A stretch of DNA of 64,000 nt from Rhineura floridana (GCF_030035675.1 NC_084480.1:533501-597500); one strand, 5' to 3'; shown: positions 1 through 11,195, numbered from the stretch's first letter. Numbers and translations are program-made. Notes: a model not told the origin generated them from the sequence alone.

Positions 1-150
1 AGGCAGTTGGTCTACACTGACTGGCTTGGCTCGCCAAGCTTTCAGACAGGATTCTCTCCCAGCCGTACTTGGAGATGCCACTGAGGAGTGACCCTGGGGC
101 CATCTGCATGGAAGGCAGCCGCCCTGCCACTCAGAGCTATGGCCCTTCCT
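1..150 (-). mobile_element. tRNA-derived SINE, cut by the window edge
   Basis: The minus strand has a Pol III box-A-like stretch (ATAGCTCTGAGTGGCAGGGC) and box-B-like bases, followed by a body shared with the copy at 55940-56098. It is decayed but recognisable as a common reptile tRNA SINE. Confidence 0.6.
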
Positions 151-540
151 CATCCTGTTGTTTGTGCAGTTATTGTGCATCACTCTTGCTCCACCTGGAG
201 AATGTGTGTGTGTGTTCTTTGCAGAAGAGAGGGACTTCTTGCACACTATCAAAAAACCTGCTGTGTTTCTACTGGCATGAGCATCACCTGTAGCCACCCA
301 CTGGCTGCCCACTTCCACTTCTCCCTGTGCATGTTTGGGGGTAGGGGGCTGCTCTGAGGATGACTAGCACTGAACATCCCCCATTGTTGTTATGCCACGA
401 GGGCAGCATTAAAAAAACCAGGCTTGGCTTTCTGATGGCATGCAAGCTCCACAACACTGTTAAGGGTGGTGGTGGGATAAAATCTACAGAAGTCCTAGCT
501 CCACTTTGAAACAGCCACACCTTTGCAGATCTTGCACCTA

Positions 541-745
541 TTGTTGTTGTAATGTGCCTCCAAGTCGACTACGACTTATGGTGACCCTATGAATCAGTGA
601 CCTCAAGAGCATCTGTCATGGACTACCCTGCTCAGATCTTGTAAGTTCAGGTCTGTGGCTTCCTTGATGGAATCAATCCATCTCTTGTTTGGCCTTCCTC
701 TTTTGTTTTTCCCAGCATTGTCTTTTCTAGTGAAAGGTTTCTTTG
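541..745 (-). mobile_element. BovB/RTE 3' end fragment
   Basis: The minus frame reads GKNKRGRPNKRWIDSIKEAT and VVHDRCS, the C-terminus typical of BovB reverse transcriptase. It is followed by the BovB tail (GGTCACCATAAGTCGTAGTC) and a TTG/CAA-rich end. It lies downstream of avidin A exon 3, possibly inside intron 3. Confidence 0.75.
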
Positions 746-957
746 CACCTATAACGAGATTTTTTTTCCAGTAAGGGGAAAGCCTCAGCAACGGGGGAGA
801 GGAACTGTGACAGATACACCTCCAGCATGCTGTCATGTGGAAATGCACCTAACCATGGGTGTCCTGACATGCTGCAAATACACACAAAATAGCAGGTATG
901 GAGGCGCCCCAGGAAGGCCCAAGGGAAGCTGATTCTCTCTGGTGCTCTTTCGCTTAC

Positions 958-1078
958 CGAGTCGCCTTCCAGTCATCCTCGGGAGATTTTGCCTCCTCCC
1001 GCAAAAGCCACATTGTCTCCAAGGACTCTTTTCCACTTGCATCTACAAAGCGCTGACCCACAAAGGCGGCAGTGGAGT
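958..1078 (-). CDS. Avidin A exon 3
   Basis: The exon is 121 bp and follows the strong acceptor TTTCCTGCAG. The product reads DSTAAFVGQRF, then a loop, ETMWLLREE and DDWKATR, matching chicken residues 74-114 without gaps. Trp97 and Trp110 are kept. Position 83 is Arg (CGC) where Cys (TGC) is expected, and position 77 is Ala. The donor is GTAAGC (957 downward), phase 2. No exon 4 follows recognisably in 1-950, which holds a BovB tail and a SINE. Confidence 0.88.
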
Positions 1079-4000
1079 CTGCAGGAAACAGAGAGGAGCT
1101 AAGCTGGAAGTCAGAGTCTCTCCTTTATTTTATTTGTTTATTTATTTATTTATTAAATTTATTAGTCGCCCATTTGGCTGGTTCTCCAGCCACTCTGGGC
1201 GACACACAACATAAAACAGACAATTCACATTAAAACCTTAAAATGCCAACAGTAACACTAAAACCTAACCCACCCCAAAGGCCTGCCTGAAGAGCCAGGT
1301 TTTCAAGGTCCGGCAGAAACTTATCATGGAGGGGGCATGGCGGATGTCATTTGGGAAGGAATTCCATAGAGTGGGTGCCATGTTTGAAAAAGCCCTCTCC
1401 CTAGTTCTCACCAGTCTAGCTGATTTAACTGGTGGGATGGAGAGAAGGTCTTTTGAGGCTGATCTTGTTGGGCAGCAACATTGATGATGCTGGAGGCGCT
1501 CCTTGAAATAGACTGGGCCAAAACCATGCAGGGTTTTAAAGGTCAAAACCAACACCTTGAATTGGGCCCAGAAAGCAACTGGTAACCAGTGCAACTCCTT
1601 CAGCACTGGAGTAATGTGGTCTCAGTGGCAGCTACCCTTAATCAGGCGAGCCGCAGCATTCTGTACCAGTTGCAGCTTCCGGACCGTTTTCAAGGGTAAC
1701 CCCACATAGAGCGCATTACAGTAGTCTAGGCGAGAGGAGACCAGGTTATGTACCACCAATGGGAGCAGATGGTTTGGAAGGTAGGGGTGCAGCCTTCGTA
1801 TCAAATGGAGTTGATACAGTGCCACCTGGCTCACAGCCGAGACCTGAGCCTTCATGGACAGCTGGGAGTCAAGAATGACCCCCAGGCTGCGGACTTGGTC
1901 TTTCAGGGGCAACTGTACCCCATTAAGCACCAAGTTAACATCCCCCAGCCTTCTCTTGTCTCCCATGAACAGTACCTCAGTTTTGTCAGGGTTCAGCTTC
2001 AGCTTATTCCTTCCCATCCAACCACTCACCGATTCCAGGCACTTGGACAGGGTTTCCACAGCCAACCCTGGTGAAGACTTGAACGAGAGATAGAGCTGTG
2101 TGTCATCCACATATTGATGACATTGCAGCCCACATCTCCTGATGATAGCTCCCAGCGGCTTTATATAGATGTTAAATAGCATCAGGGAGAGGATGGAACC
2201 CTGTGGTACTCCATAAGTGAGAGGACATGGATCCGAAACCTCATCCCCCAGTACCACCCTCTGGTACCTATCAGAGAGGAAGGAACCATTGCATTACAGT
2301 GCCCCCTAAACCCAGCCTATCTAGACGGTCCAGGAGGATACCGTGGTCAACGGTATCAAAAGCCGCTGAGAGATCCAGGGGGACGAGGAAGGTGCATTCG
2401 CCCCTATCCATCGCCCTCCTCATATCATCCACCAAGGCAACACATTGGCAGCAGAGAGGCACAATGGAGCTGTCAAGTGCAGGATCTACACAGCCTTTTA
2501 CACCTCTCTGCCTGGCTTGCAACTTCTTTGTTCCCTTCCGAGTCACAAAGACACCCCACCCTACTTGGGGAAGTCGGACAAAGCATCCAAGCATATACAA
2601 AGGAAGAGAATTGGCTTGAGAATCGCTCCCACACCCAGTGTGTTTTAGCCATAAATTGCGGTAAGCAAGAAAGACCACCTTAGAATCATAGAGTTGGAAG
2701 GGGCCTTGAAGGCCATCAATCCCCTGCTCACAGCAGGAAATCCACAGCTACAGCATCTCCCGCAGATAGCTGTCCAGCCTCTACTTGAAGACATCCAGCG
2801 AAGGGGATCCCACCACCTTCCTAGGCAGTCGGTTCCATTGCCGAACTGTCCTTACTGTCAAGAAGTTCCTTCTAATGTCCAATCTGAATCTACGCTCCTG
2901 CAACTTAAAACCATTAGACCTAGTCCTACCCTCTGGGGCAGCAGAGAACAAATCTGTACCCTCCTCTATGTGACAGCCCTTCAGGTACTTAAAGAGAGCA
3001 ATCATGTCACCCCTCAGCCTTCTCTTCACCAGACTGAACATGCCAAGTTCCTTCAACCTTTCCTCATAAGACTTGTTCTCCATACCGGCTATCATCCTTG
3101 TCGCCCTCTTCTGAACCCGCTCCAACTTGTCTATATCTTTCTTAAAATGAGGCGCCCAGAACTGAATGCAGTATTCCAGATGAGGCCTGACTAATGGAGA
3201 ATATAGTGGGACTATTACTTCCCTCGACCTGGAAACTATAGCTCTGTTTATGCATCCCAAAACCGCGTTTGCCTTTTTTGCCGCAGCATCACACTGCTGG
3301 GTCATGTTCAACTTGCGATCCACTACAATTCCAAGGTCCTTCTCACACACACTACTGCTAAGCCGGGTATTTCCCATCCTGTACCCGTGCATTTTGTTTT
3401 TGTGGCCTAGATGCAGAATCTTGCATTTGTCTTTACTGAATTTCATTTTATTAATTTCAGCCCAATTTTCTAGTCTATCCAGGTCCCTTTGGATTTTATT
3501 CCTGTCTTCCATTGTGTTAGCTATCCCTCCCAGTTTCGTATCATCCGCAAACTTCATAAGGCTTCCCTCCACCCCATCATCTAAGTCATTGATAAAAATG
3601 TTGAAGAGTATCGGCCCCAGGACAGAACCCTGTGGCACTTTGCTCGAAACCTCCTTCCAGTCCGAAGCAGAGCCACCGACGACCACTCTTTGAGTACAGT
3701 TTTCCAACCAGTTGTGAATCCATCTGACAGTATTTCCATCTAGTCCGCATTGACCAGTTTGCTAATCAAAAGGTCGTGGGGGACTTTGTCAAACGCTTTG
3801 CTGCAATCTAGATAGATGACATCTACAGCATTTCCACCATCTACTAGGCTAGTGACCCGATCAAAAAAAGAGATGAGATTAGTTTGACAGGATTTTTTTT
3901 TGACAAACCCATGCTGGCTCCTACTAATCACAGGATTGTCATCTAGATAGTTGCCAATGGAATCTTTTATTATCCGTTCTAATATCTTTCCCGGTATTGA

Positions 4001-7000
4001 AGTCAGACTGACCGCCCTGTAATTCCCCGGATCTTCTTTTTTACCCTTTTTAAAAAGCGGGACGTTTGCCCGTCTCCAATCCTCTGGCACCTCTCCCGTT
4101 CTCCAGGATTTCTCAAAGATGATGGCAAGAGGTTCCGAGAGTACATCCGGAAGTTCCTTCAATACTCTGGGATGCAGTTCATCAGGCCCTGGAGATCTGA
4201 ACTCATTTAGGTTAACTAGGTATTTCCTGACTATCTCCTTATCAATCTCGAACTGCAGTCCCGACCCCTTACTGAGATTGCTACCGATGCAAGGTTGCAC
4301 ACTGTTCCCTTTTTGGGAGAAAACGGAGGCAAAATAGGTGTTGAGCAGTTCTGCCTTTTCCTTGTTATCTGTCAACATTTTGCCATCCTCATTGAGCAGC
4401 AGTCCCACCATTTCCTTGGTCTTTCTCTTGCTTCGAACATATCTGAAAAACCCCTTTTTGTTGTTCCTCGTTTCCCTCGCCAGCCTCAGCTCATTCTGGG
4501 TTGTAGCTTTCCTTACGCTATTCCTGCAAGTACGAGCCGCTTGTCGGTACTCTTCCTTGGTGATGCATCCTTCCTTCCATTCTTTATACATGCTCTTTTT
4601 TACTTTTACCTCCTCCACCAGTCTTCCGTGTAGCCACATTGGCTTTTTCCGATGTCTTCCGTTTTTCTTCCTCTTTGGAATTGTTTGCGATTGCGCTTTT
4701 TGTAATACGTTCTTCATGAACTCCCACGCTTCTTGGGCTCCTTTTTTCTTTAGTCTATCTAGCCACGGGATCCTACCCATCATTTCCCTGAGCTTGCTAA
4801 AATCGGCTTTCCTGAAATCCAAGGTCCATATTTGACTATCTTCTTCTTTGGCTTTCCCCAGAATCCCGAATTCCAGCATTACGTGGTCACTTTCCCCCAA
4901 GGTACCCACCGCTTTAATTCCCGTGACCAATTCGTCCCTGTTAGTTAAGATCAGGTCCAGGATTGCCGATCCCCTTGTTCTTTCTTCTACTTTTTGAAAG
5001 AGGAAATGATCAGCAAGGCCCATCAGAAATTTGTTGGAGGCTTTGTGCTTCGCAGAGTTTGTCTCCCAGCAGATATCCGAGTAGTTGAAGTCCCCCATCA
5101 CTACTACTTCTTGCCTCCTTGAGATTTCAGAGATTTGTTTGAGAAAGGCCTCGTCTACCACCTCTTCTTGGCCAGGGGGTCTGTAGTAGACACCCACTAA
5201 CTACCATGTCGGTTTTATTTGTTTCTCCATTTATTTTTACCCAAATGGTCTCTACCGGACCCCTTTGTTCGCTCTCTTGGATTTCCATAGAGGTGTATTT
5301 GTCTTTGACGTATAACGCTACTCCCCCTCCTTTTCTGTTGCTTCTGTTCTTTCTGTAGAGTTTATATCCTTGAATGGCTATATTCCAATCACGGGAGTCA
5401 TCCCACCAAGTCTCTGTTATCCCTATGAAGTCATATTTGCCTTGATGCACTAAGACTTCAAGCTCCCCTTGCTTGTTTCCCAAGCTCCGCGCGTTGGTAT
5501 ATAGACACCAGAAATCTCTTTTGTCCTGATTGGATTCCTCCGTTAATGTACCGTGAGCTTTGCCGTGCATCCCTTTCTCTCTCCCAGTGTCTCCTGTACC
5601 GCATCCCTTTCTCTCTCCCAGTGTCTCCTGTACCGTTCAAATCCTTGCATTTACAAGCCGCTGTCTTTGGATCGGTATTTAAGCTATCATCTCCATCCCC
5701 CAGAGGCTTTAGTTTAAAGCCCTCTTGATGAGTTTTGCCATACTTCTGCCAAAGAGATTCTTCCCAGTCCTCGTGAGGTGCAGCCCATCTCTTGCCAACA
5801 GTCCCCCCTCCAAGAAGCTTAGACCATGGTCCCAGAATCCAAACCTCTCCCATTGACACCATCTGCGTAGCCTTGCTTCCTTTCAGCTGGATTTCTGGGA
5901 GGGAGAAGCGGGACGGGGTGGCCACTGTGTTTATTGGCACGGCCCTGCTGAAGACTTTCGGCACCTAGCAGTGCCCTAAGGAGAGCTTTTTAGGTACAGT
6001 CTTAACCCTGGACAGTAATATTCTGCTCATGTTCTTCTTGTGGGCTCCGCAGAAGAGACATCTGGTTGGCCATTCGGGAAAGAGGTTGCTGGACCAGGCA
6101 GGTCTTTGGTCTGATCCAGCAACCAGGCACTTCTTATGTTCTTATGTGGCTTTTGTTTTTACATTTTAATTGTTTTAATCTTCTTTTTAAGCCACCACGA
6201 GAATGATTGAAGAGTGGTATACAAATACACTGTAATTTCAATGGCTGCTCGTGTGATATAGTGGTTAGAGTGCCAGACTGGGACCTGGGAGACAGTCAGG
6301 GTTCAAATCCCCATGAAGCTGACTGGGTGACTTGGGGGCCACTCACAGTCTCTCAGCCTAACCTACTTCACAGGGTTGTGGGGATAAAATGGCGAGAGGG
6401 GGTGTCGTGTTTGTATGCCACCTTGAGTCCTTGGGGAAAGGAATGATAAATAGATAGTCTTGGCCTCTCCACGGTTTTTGTGGCCAGATGATGAATAGTG
6501 CTTTTGTTTCAGCAGGTTTCTGTTCTACTTAGTAGTTCATGTTTTCTACCTGATTATTCTGTTTTATCTACTCAGCCCATCTCTGCTTTATTCAATATTA
6601 TTTATTTATTCAAACAAAAACTTATATACTGCTTGATTGTAGAAAACCTTTAAGCTGTTTACAAAAGCAGTTTACACATTTTATAAAGTATTATTGCATA
6701 ACATGGTTGGATTGTAACCTGCCTTGAGTCATGCAAATGGATTAGGAGGGGAGGTATACATTATTATGAGAGAACAAACATTCCCTTCTCCAGCCCTGGA
6801 GCTGCTCAGATCTGCTCTCTGAAACTTGGAGTCCCCCACCACCACCAGTCCCCCTTCCCAGTAGTCTCATCACCTCCAGGGAAGTGTGGAGGGGTCACTT
6901 GCACTTGTCCTTACCCGAGAATGTCCACTTGACTGCAAAGCCAAAGGTGGGCTGTTCCTGCTCCTTGGGATCATGCTGGACTCCGAAAAGGGGAGACGCC

Positions 7001-10000
7001 TGGATGCGCTTCTCCGCAGCTGACACGGCTGTCAGGTAGGAGCCTGAGAACTGACCAGCTTCATTGGGAGGGTTGAGGACCATCTTGGAGCCCAGCTCAT
7101 TTACCCACGTCCCTGCCAGGATGCCCTGTGTTGGAGAAGGGGGCAAGTGAGGGAGAGGGGGAGCGTCAGCAGGGGGAATGCAGCCAGGGTCTTCCCCCTC
7201 ACATGCACGCCAGCATGCGGATGAAGCCGGGCAGGTCTGAAAGCCTCCTGCAGGCAGCAGGGTCTGGCTCAGGGTGGGCCCAGGTGCTCTTGCGCTCAAG
7301 CCCTGCTTGGGGGCTGCGGGCTTCCTTGTGGGGGCATCTGGCTGTCCACCGAGAGACACAAGAGGAGGGAACAGATTTGGTTTGATCCAGCTTCAGGGCT
7401 CTCCCTGGCAGGAGGGGCAAAACCCATAACCCCTATTCATCGGTTTCGTCCTCCCCACCAATCCCCTATTCTTGAGCGCCTCAGGCTCAGGCATGGCCCC
7501 CAGGGGCATCTGGCATGATGGGGGACTCAAATCGCATTTGGGGGAAGGGGGTAGAATATGCAGGTCTGTATTTCTGCTGCCCTGTGTGGACCACGACAGA
7601 GAGAGAAATGGTCCCAGGTTATGGCCTGCAGGTACAGGAGGCCAGCTCCCTGCTGACGCTAGCACGGTCAGGCCTGGTCAGTGCCTGGATGGGAGACCGC
7701 CTGGAAACCATATGTAAGCCACCTTGGGTTTCTCACATGAAAAGGCAGGGTATAAATGTAATAAATAAATAAATGGCAGATGGGGGGGCCCTCCACCCAC
7801 CGCACGAGGTAGGCAGCGAGGTCTGCCATTCACTCTCACTCTGGGCCGTCCTGGGGCGGGCACACATCAACTGGGCAGCACAGAACTCATGGAGGCCCCT
7901 TCACCACACTCTCAGAAGCCCAAAAGGCAAGAAGGCCCACGGCCAGCCAGAGGGGGACACCGCCACTTCTCATGCCCTGCCCGGCACTGAGGCACCCCAG
8001 CACCGGCAGCGCAAGTGGAGCCACAAGGCACCTCTGCCAGTGAACTGCCGCCTTCCGGAGAGGCGGAGGCCATGAATTTGGAGGGCATCCAAGGTGCTGG
8101 AATATGTGGTTCAACTCCAACTTGTGGGTTGAGGCTGAATGGGGTTAAAAAGGGTAGCTAGGCAGGAGACCTCCTGGTTGCTAAGCTATGCCTCTCTCCT
8201 TTGATCTCCTGCTGTCTCTTCCTTCCTAGACTGATATGCACAGGATGTTGATCCCAGTTACTTCCCTCCTTCCTTCTTCTTTCTCTTGAGAGGGGAGCAG
8301 ACATATTTCTTTGTCTCTCCCTCTCCTCAAGCATGAGGGCAAGCACTAGGCCTAGTGTTTGCTTCTCCAACATAGCCAGTTAGCTAGATGTAAGGACACT
8401 TTCCTATCAAGTGTCATGGCCCCGTCAGAGGACTCATCAGATGAGGATGACTCAGGAGTAACAGCAGCAGACCCAGAAGCAGCAGACCCAGAAGGAGAAA
8501 TGGAGGAAACTCCTGAGAACCCAGCTCCTTCTCCCCCTCAGCTGCAGAGCACCCCAGACACAGCTGAAGCCCTTCAGCCAGACGCAGACAGGGAACAGGA
8601 TACTCCCCCCTCACCTGCAGAACGTAGACAGCAGAAGGTCAGGCAGAAGAGGGGCAGGCCTGTCCACTTAAGGCCAAAACGCTGATGGCTCACACCTGCT
8701 GACAAACCTGCTCCTTAAAAGTCAAACCTTGGCTTCAGCTTGTTGCTGACTACAACGTCAGGCGTGACCACTGTGTGTCTTCCTATCCCCTGAACCTTGA
8801 CTTGGACTGATCTCTCGGCAAACTAGACCCGGACCTTCACTGACATCTCTTCTGGATTTCTGGCTTGGCACGTAAGCTTCGAACAGCCTCTGCCCTTATC
8901 TTGCTTCCTCCTTGCTAGCCTGGCAGATTTATAGCCAAGCTGCCAGCTGAGGACTTACGGCCTGGCAATTACCAAGGAATCTCCAGCCCTGCCTGCACCC
9001 CCACCGAAACTGCTGTCTCAGCGAAGAGCTGACATCAAGTATGTACTTCCAGAATAAAGTAGTTATTTCTTATTTTAAAGCTTACAGTCTCTGCCTGACA
9101 AATTCGCAGGGAAGGTAGAATCTTTAGCAAAGATTCAAACACACATATAGCAACCCAACATCGCAACTCTCCGACACAAGGGGGCCATGCGCAGCCATGG
9201 CAGAGGAGGAGGAGGAGGCTGCCGCCGCCGATGAGCCTGCTCTCTCCTGTGTGCCCAGTGGCTGTAGCTGCCCAGTCCGGAGGAGGCTGCTGTGGCGACG
9301 TTCCTCAGCGCAGGAGGACCCGGCCCACAGGGAGTCCTCCAACGCCTGCGGGAGGCCACCGTCCCAGCCGTGAGGTCAGAAGAGCCCTGAAGCTGGCTCT
9401 GGCCATGTGGGGCCCGGCTGACTAGTCCAGCCCCCCAGCATTCACAGTGGTGGGCCAGAAGCCCCCGCGGGAAGCTCCCAAGCAGGACCGGAGCGCACGG
9501 GCAGCACTCTCCAGCCACCCGCCATTCCCAGCCACTGGCATTCAGCGGCATATCCCGCCTCCGAGCCGGGAGGTAGAGCACGGCCGTCATGGCTAGTAGC
9601 CCTTTCCGAGGTGGCCCGACGCCGGCTTTGCTCCTTCGCCTTCTGACCCTTCTCCAAATGGCCCAGCAGCCAGGCCGTCAGTGGGGTGCAGTTGCTGCTG
9701 GCCACTTTGCAGACAGAGGGACGGACGGAGGGCTAGCCGGGGATCGCCCGTCCAGCCCCCCCTCCCATGGAGACGGCGGCAGAGACAATGGGCTGGAGCC
9801 CTGGGATCCTCCCCTACGGCAGCAGCTACGGCTGTTTCCATCAACCCCTCCCTTCCTGGGAGCGCGGAGGCGAGCCAGCGACCCGCACCGAGGCAGCGCC
9901 TGCCCCCCGCCTGCCCCCACCTTTCTCCGCTTCTCAGCTGCTGCCTCGACGACCGGCAGGATTTGAGATCCCGACGAGGAGGCGGTGGCGGCGGCGGCGA

Positions 10001-10052
10001 GGAGCGAGCCGAGCAGCGCCAAGGCGGGCGCGCGGGTCATGTTCCTCCACAT
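958..10052 (-). CDS. Avidin-like gene A, exons 1-3 (exon 4 not found)
   Basis: This is a secreted biotin-binding protein of the avidin family, read from three exons: 10052-9921, 7125-6915 and 1078-958. Intron phases are 0, 1 and 2, and all visible splice sites are GT/AG. Using chicken mature avidin numbering, Asn12, Ser16, Tyr33, Thr35, Trp70, Phe72, Ser73, Ser75, Phe79, Trp97 and Trp110 are present. Thr77 is Ala. Cys4 is Gly and Cys83 is Arg, so the intramonomer disulfide of chicken avidin cannot form. The last exon, which should carry Asn118, was not found and may lie left of the window. The exons are open and the spacing to chicken avidin is gap-free, which argues against simple decay. Introns of 2.8 and 5.8 kb are full of LINEs, LTRs and SINEs. 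Family assignment is firm; expression and biotin affinity are unknown. Confidence 0.85.
1125..2462 (-). mobile_element. L2-like LINE, 5'-truncated
   Basis: The reverse-transcriptase part includes LDLSAAFDTVDHGILLDRL, YGVPQGSILSLMLF, QYVDDTQLYLSF and C-terminal LHWLPVAFWAQFKVLVL, followed by an (ATAA)n tail at 1130-1160. It is of the same family as the near-intact element at 32.3-36.1 kb. The second position of the YADD box is Val. It lies in avidin A intron 2, same strand. Confidence 0.85.
2684..5965 (-). mobile_element. CR1 LINE, long copy
   Basis: From right to left on the minus strand it has: a leader with a 34-bp duplication; an endonuclease (TNARSLGNKQGEL, GITETWWDDS, VVMGDFNYSDICWE, LGESDHVMLEF); reverse transcriptase (VIYLDCSKAFDKVPHDLL, KVPQGSVLGPILF, KFADDTKLGG); and the 3' tail AACTCTATGATTCTA typical of CR1. 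The ORF is broken by about two or three frameshifts (near 5130-5200 and 3710-3740). This is the largest single insert in avidin A intron 2. Confidence 0.9.
6070..6145 (+). mobile_element. CR1 3' tail remnant
   Basis: It contains the GGTTGGCCA...CTGGACCA...TCTGATCCAGCA...CTTCTTATGTTCTTATG pattern shared with the CR1 copies at 12.4 and 21.6 kb. Confidence 0.6.
6245..6452 (+). mobile_element. tRNA-derived SINE
   Basis: The box A region ATATAGTGGTTAGAGTGCCA and box B GGGTTCAAATCCCC are followed by a CCTACTTCACAGGGTTGT body and an A/T tail. It is related in head to the Sauria-type copy at 61945. It sits in avidin A intron 2. Confidence 0.75.
6915..7125 (-). CDS. Avidin A exon 2: beta-barrel N-terminal half
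   Basis: The exon is 211 bp and encodes exactly the 70 residues of chicken avidin positions 4-73 with no gap. It begins GILAGTWVNELGS, where chicken has Cys4 in place of the first Gly. The SGSYLTAV strand gives Tyr33 and Thr35, and the exon ends QPTFGFAVKWTFS (Trp70, Phe72, Ser73). The acceptor is a pyrimidine-rich tract ending ACACAG; the donor is GTAAGG. The codon is split after its first base. Confidence 0.9.
7645..7776 (+). mobile_element. 5S-rRNA-derived SINE with LINE-like tail
   Basis: The head contains GGCCTGGTCAGTGCCTGGAT followed by GGGAGACCGCCTGGAAACC, clearly from the 3' half of 5S rRNA (the box C region). The tail CCACCTTGGGTTTCTC, an A/G-rich hairpin, GGTATAAATGTAATAAATAA resembles the 3' ends of the L2-like LINEs in this window. 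It lies in avidin A intron 1. Confidence 0.8.
8095..9176 (+). mobile_element. Solo LTR (family 2), split by another LTR
   Basis: It runs TGCTGGAATATG...CTCTCCGACA and is flanked by an exact 5-bp duplication CAAGG (8090-8094, 9177-9181). A polyadenylation signal (AGAATAAAG) lies near the end. The unsplit sister copy is at 39069. It is a fossil of an LTR retroelement with no internal region, in avidin A intron 1, antisense to the gene. Confidence 0.85.
8412..9034 (+). mobile_element. Solo LTR (family 3) nested in the family 2 LTR
   Basis: A 623-bp insert starts TGTCATGGCCCC and ends GAGCTGACA. It is flanked by TCAAG on both sides (8407-8411, 9035-9039). Terminal TG...CA and 5-bp duplications fit an LTR. 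It carries an acidic, Ser/Pro-rich open stretch (SEDSSDEDDSG onward), which I read as chance or leader coding. No internal region is present; it is a fossil. Confidence 0.8.
9182..9920. other. CpG-rich start of avidin A intron 1
   Basis: This GC-rich sequence sits between the family 2 LTR and exon 1. It has many CpG and GGC/GCC runs and no coding match on either strand; it is probably a CpG island linked to the avidin A promoter. Confidence 0.4.
9921..10052 (-). CDS. Avidin A exon 1: signal peptide
   Basis: The exon has 44 codons, starting at the ATG at 10052. The sequence begins MWRNMTRAPALALLG and runs through an Ala/Leu-rich core to a likely signal cleavage near ATA-SSS. It ends in a basic EKRRK just before the GTGGGG donor (9920-9919), in phase 0. 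A second in-frame ATG at 10040 is possible. The stretch between signal peptide and exon 2 is longer than in chicken, whose exon 1 encodes about 27 residues. The TATA box lies about 50 bp upstream. Confidence 0.7.
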
Positions 10053-10100
10053 CCTGTTGCCTACTAGGGGGCTTGGAGCCGGGCGCCTTCCCCAAGCCCT

Positions 10101-10107
10101 CTTATAG
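10101..10107 (-). promoter_or_regulatory. TATA box of avidin A
   Basis: On the minus strand this reads CTATAAG in a GC-rich setting, about 50 bp upstream of the exon 1 ATG. The same heptamer precedes avidin B, which supports a shared promoter type. Confidence 0.6.
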
Positions 10108-10579
10108 GCCACTCCAGCATGCCCCCTCCCCGGTGCTTTCTGAGAAACCAGCTGATTAGCGTCCCTTCCCCTGGAAACCGAGAACGAAAGTGACCCGGGA
10201 CTCTCCTTTCACTTTAGACAAATGCCGGCCTCCTTCCGGCTGTTTGTCCGGCCTGCAGGGGAAGGCTGGAGGTTTGGCGCATTCACACGCCCCTCTTCCC
10301 CGAGGGCAGCTAGACCCGCCTCTGGTGCTAGAAGAAAAGGGGGGCATTGGGATGAACAATCTCAGGGAGGGCGTTTGGAGGGTGTGCTCAAGCCTTCCAG
10401 CTTCTTCTCTCGCCCCCCCATTCACTCTGGAACCTCCGCAAGGACCAGCTCCCGGCTGCCACCAGAGGGGTGTGGTTCTTCGGTCCAGGGAGAAGACAGG
10501 AAGCGAACTGGATCACTTACACCTTTATTTGACAATGCTGAGTACGCCAGGAGAATTTAGGATAAGCTGTGAAACTTTG

Positions 10580-11195
10580 ACTGGTCATACCTAAGTAGTC
10601 TGGATCCTATTGATCATATATGTGACCCCCTATATACATGGGGCTGACCTTGAAGACACCTCAGAAACTTCAACTGGTACAAAATGCAGTGACCAGATTA
10701 TTCCCTTCAGGACTCATATAACCGTTGATTTAAAACATCAACATTGTTTGCCTGCTCCTTTCTGGGGCCAGTTCAAGGTGCTCATGCTAGTGTTTAGAGC
10801 TTATGGCCCAAATATCTGAAAGACCACGTGCCCTGCAGATGCTCTGGGGTGTTGAGATCTACCTTTGGTAGTTCCACCATACTCAGAAGCTCAGGGGGGC
10901 GTGGTGGTGGTCCAGGAGAGGGCCTTCTCTGTGGTGGCCCCAAGTTGTGAACTCCCTCCCACACAGGTGTGTCTGGCAACTTCACTGTACAGTTTTAGGC
11001 AAATGCTAAATACACACCTCTTTACTCTGGCCTTTGCAACTGAGAGGTACATTTTTAGGACCCACTCTGTTTTGTGATTTTAGGTTGTATTTAGTTGTTT
11101 TTAATGCTGTATTTTAAAATTGTTGTAACTCACCCTGGGACATCTGGGTAAAGGGTGGGTGGTAATAATAATAATTATAATTATAATAATAAATA
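10580..11195 (+). mobile_element. L2-like LINE 3' end, decayed
   Basis: Relics of QKLQLVQNAVTRL, the FWGQFKVLMLVFRA block and the ERAFSVVAP block are followed by a (TAATAA)n tail. This is the C-terminal part of the same reverse transcriptase as at 35.5-35.9 kb. Confidence 0.7.

Noticed and set aside
7645-7776. A 5S rRNA gene
   Set aside because: Only the 3' half of 5S is present, followed by a LINE-like tail; it is a SINE.
9124-10159. Several overlapping ORFs of 80-150 codons on both strands
   Set aside because: GC-rich CpG-island DNA keeps frames open; only the exon 1 segment of avidin A has support.
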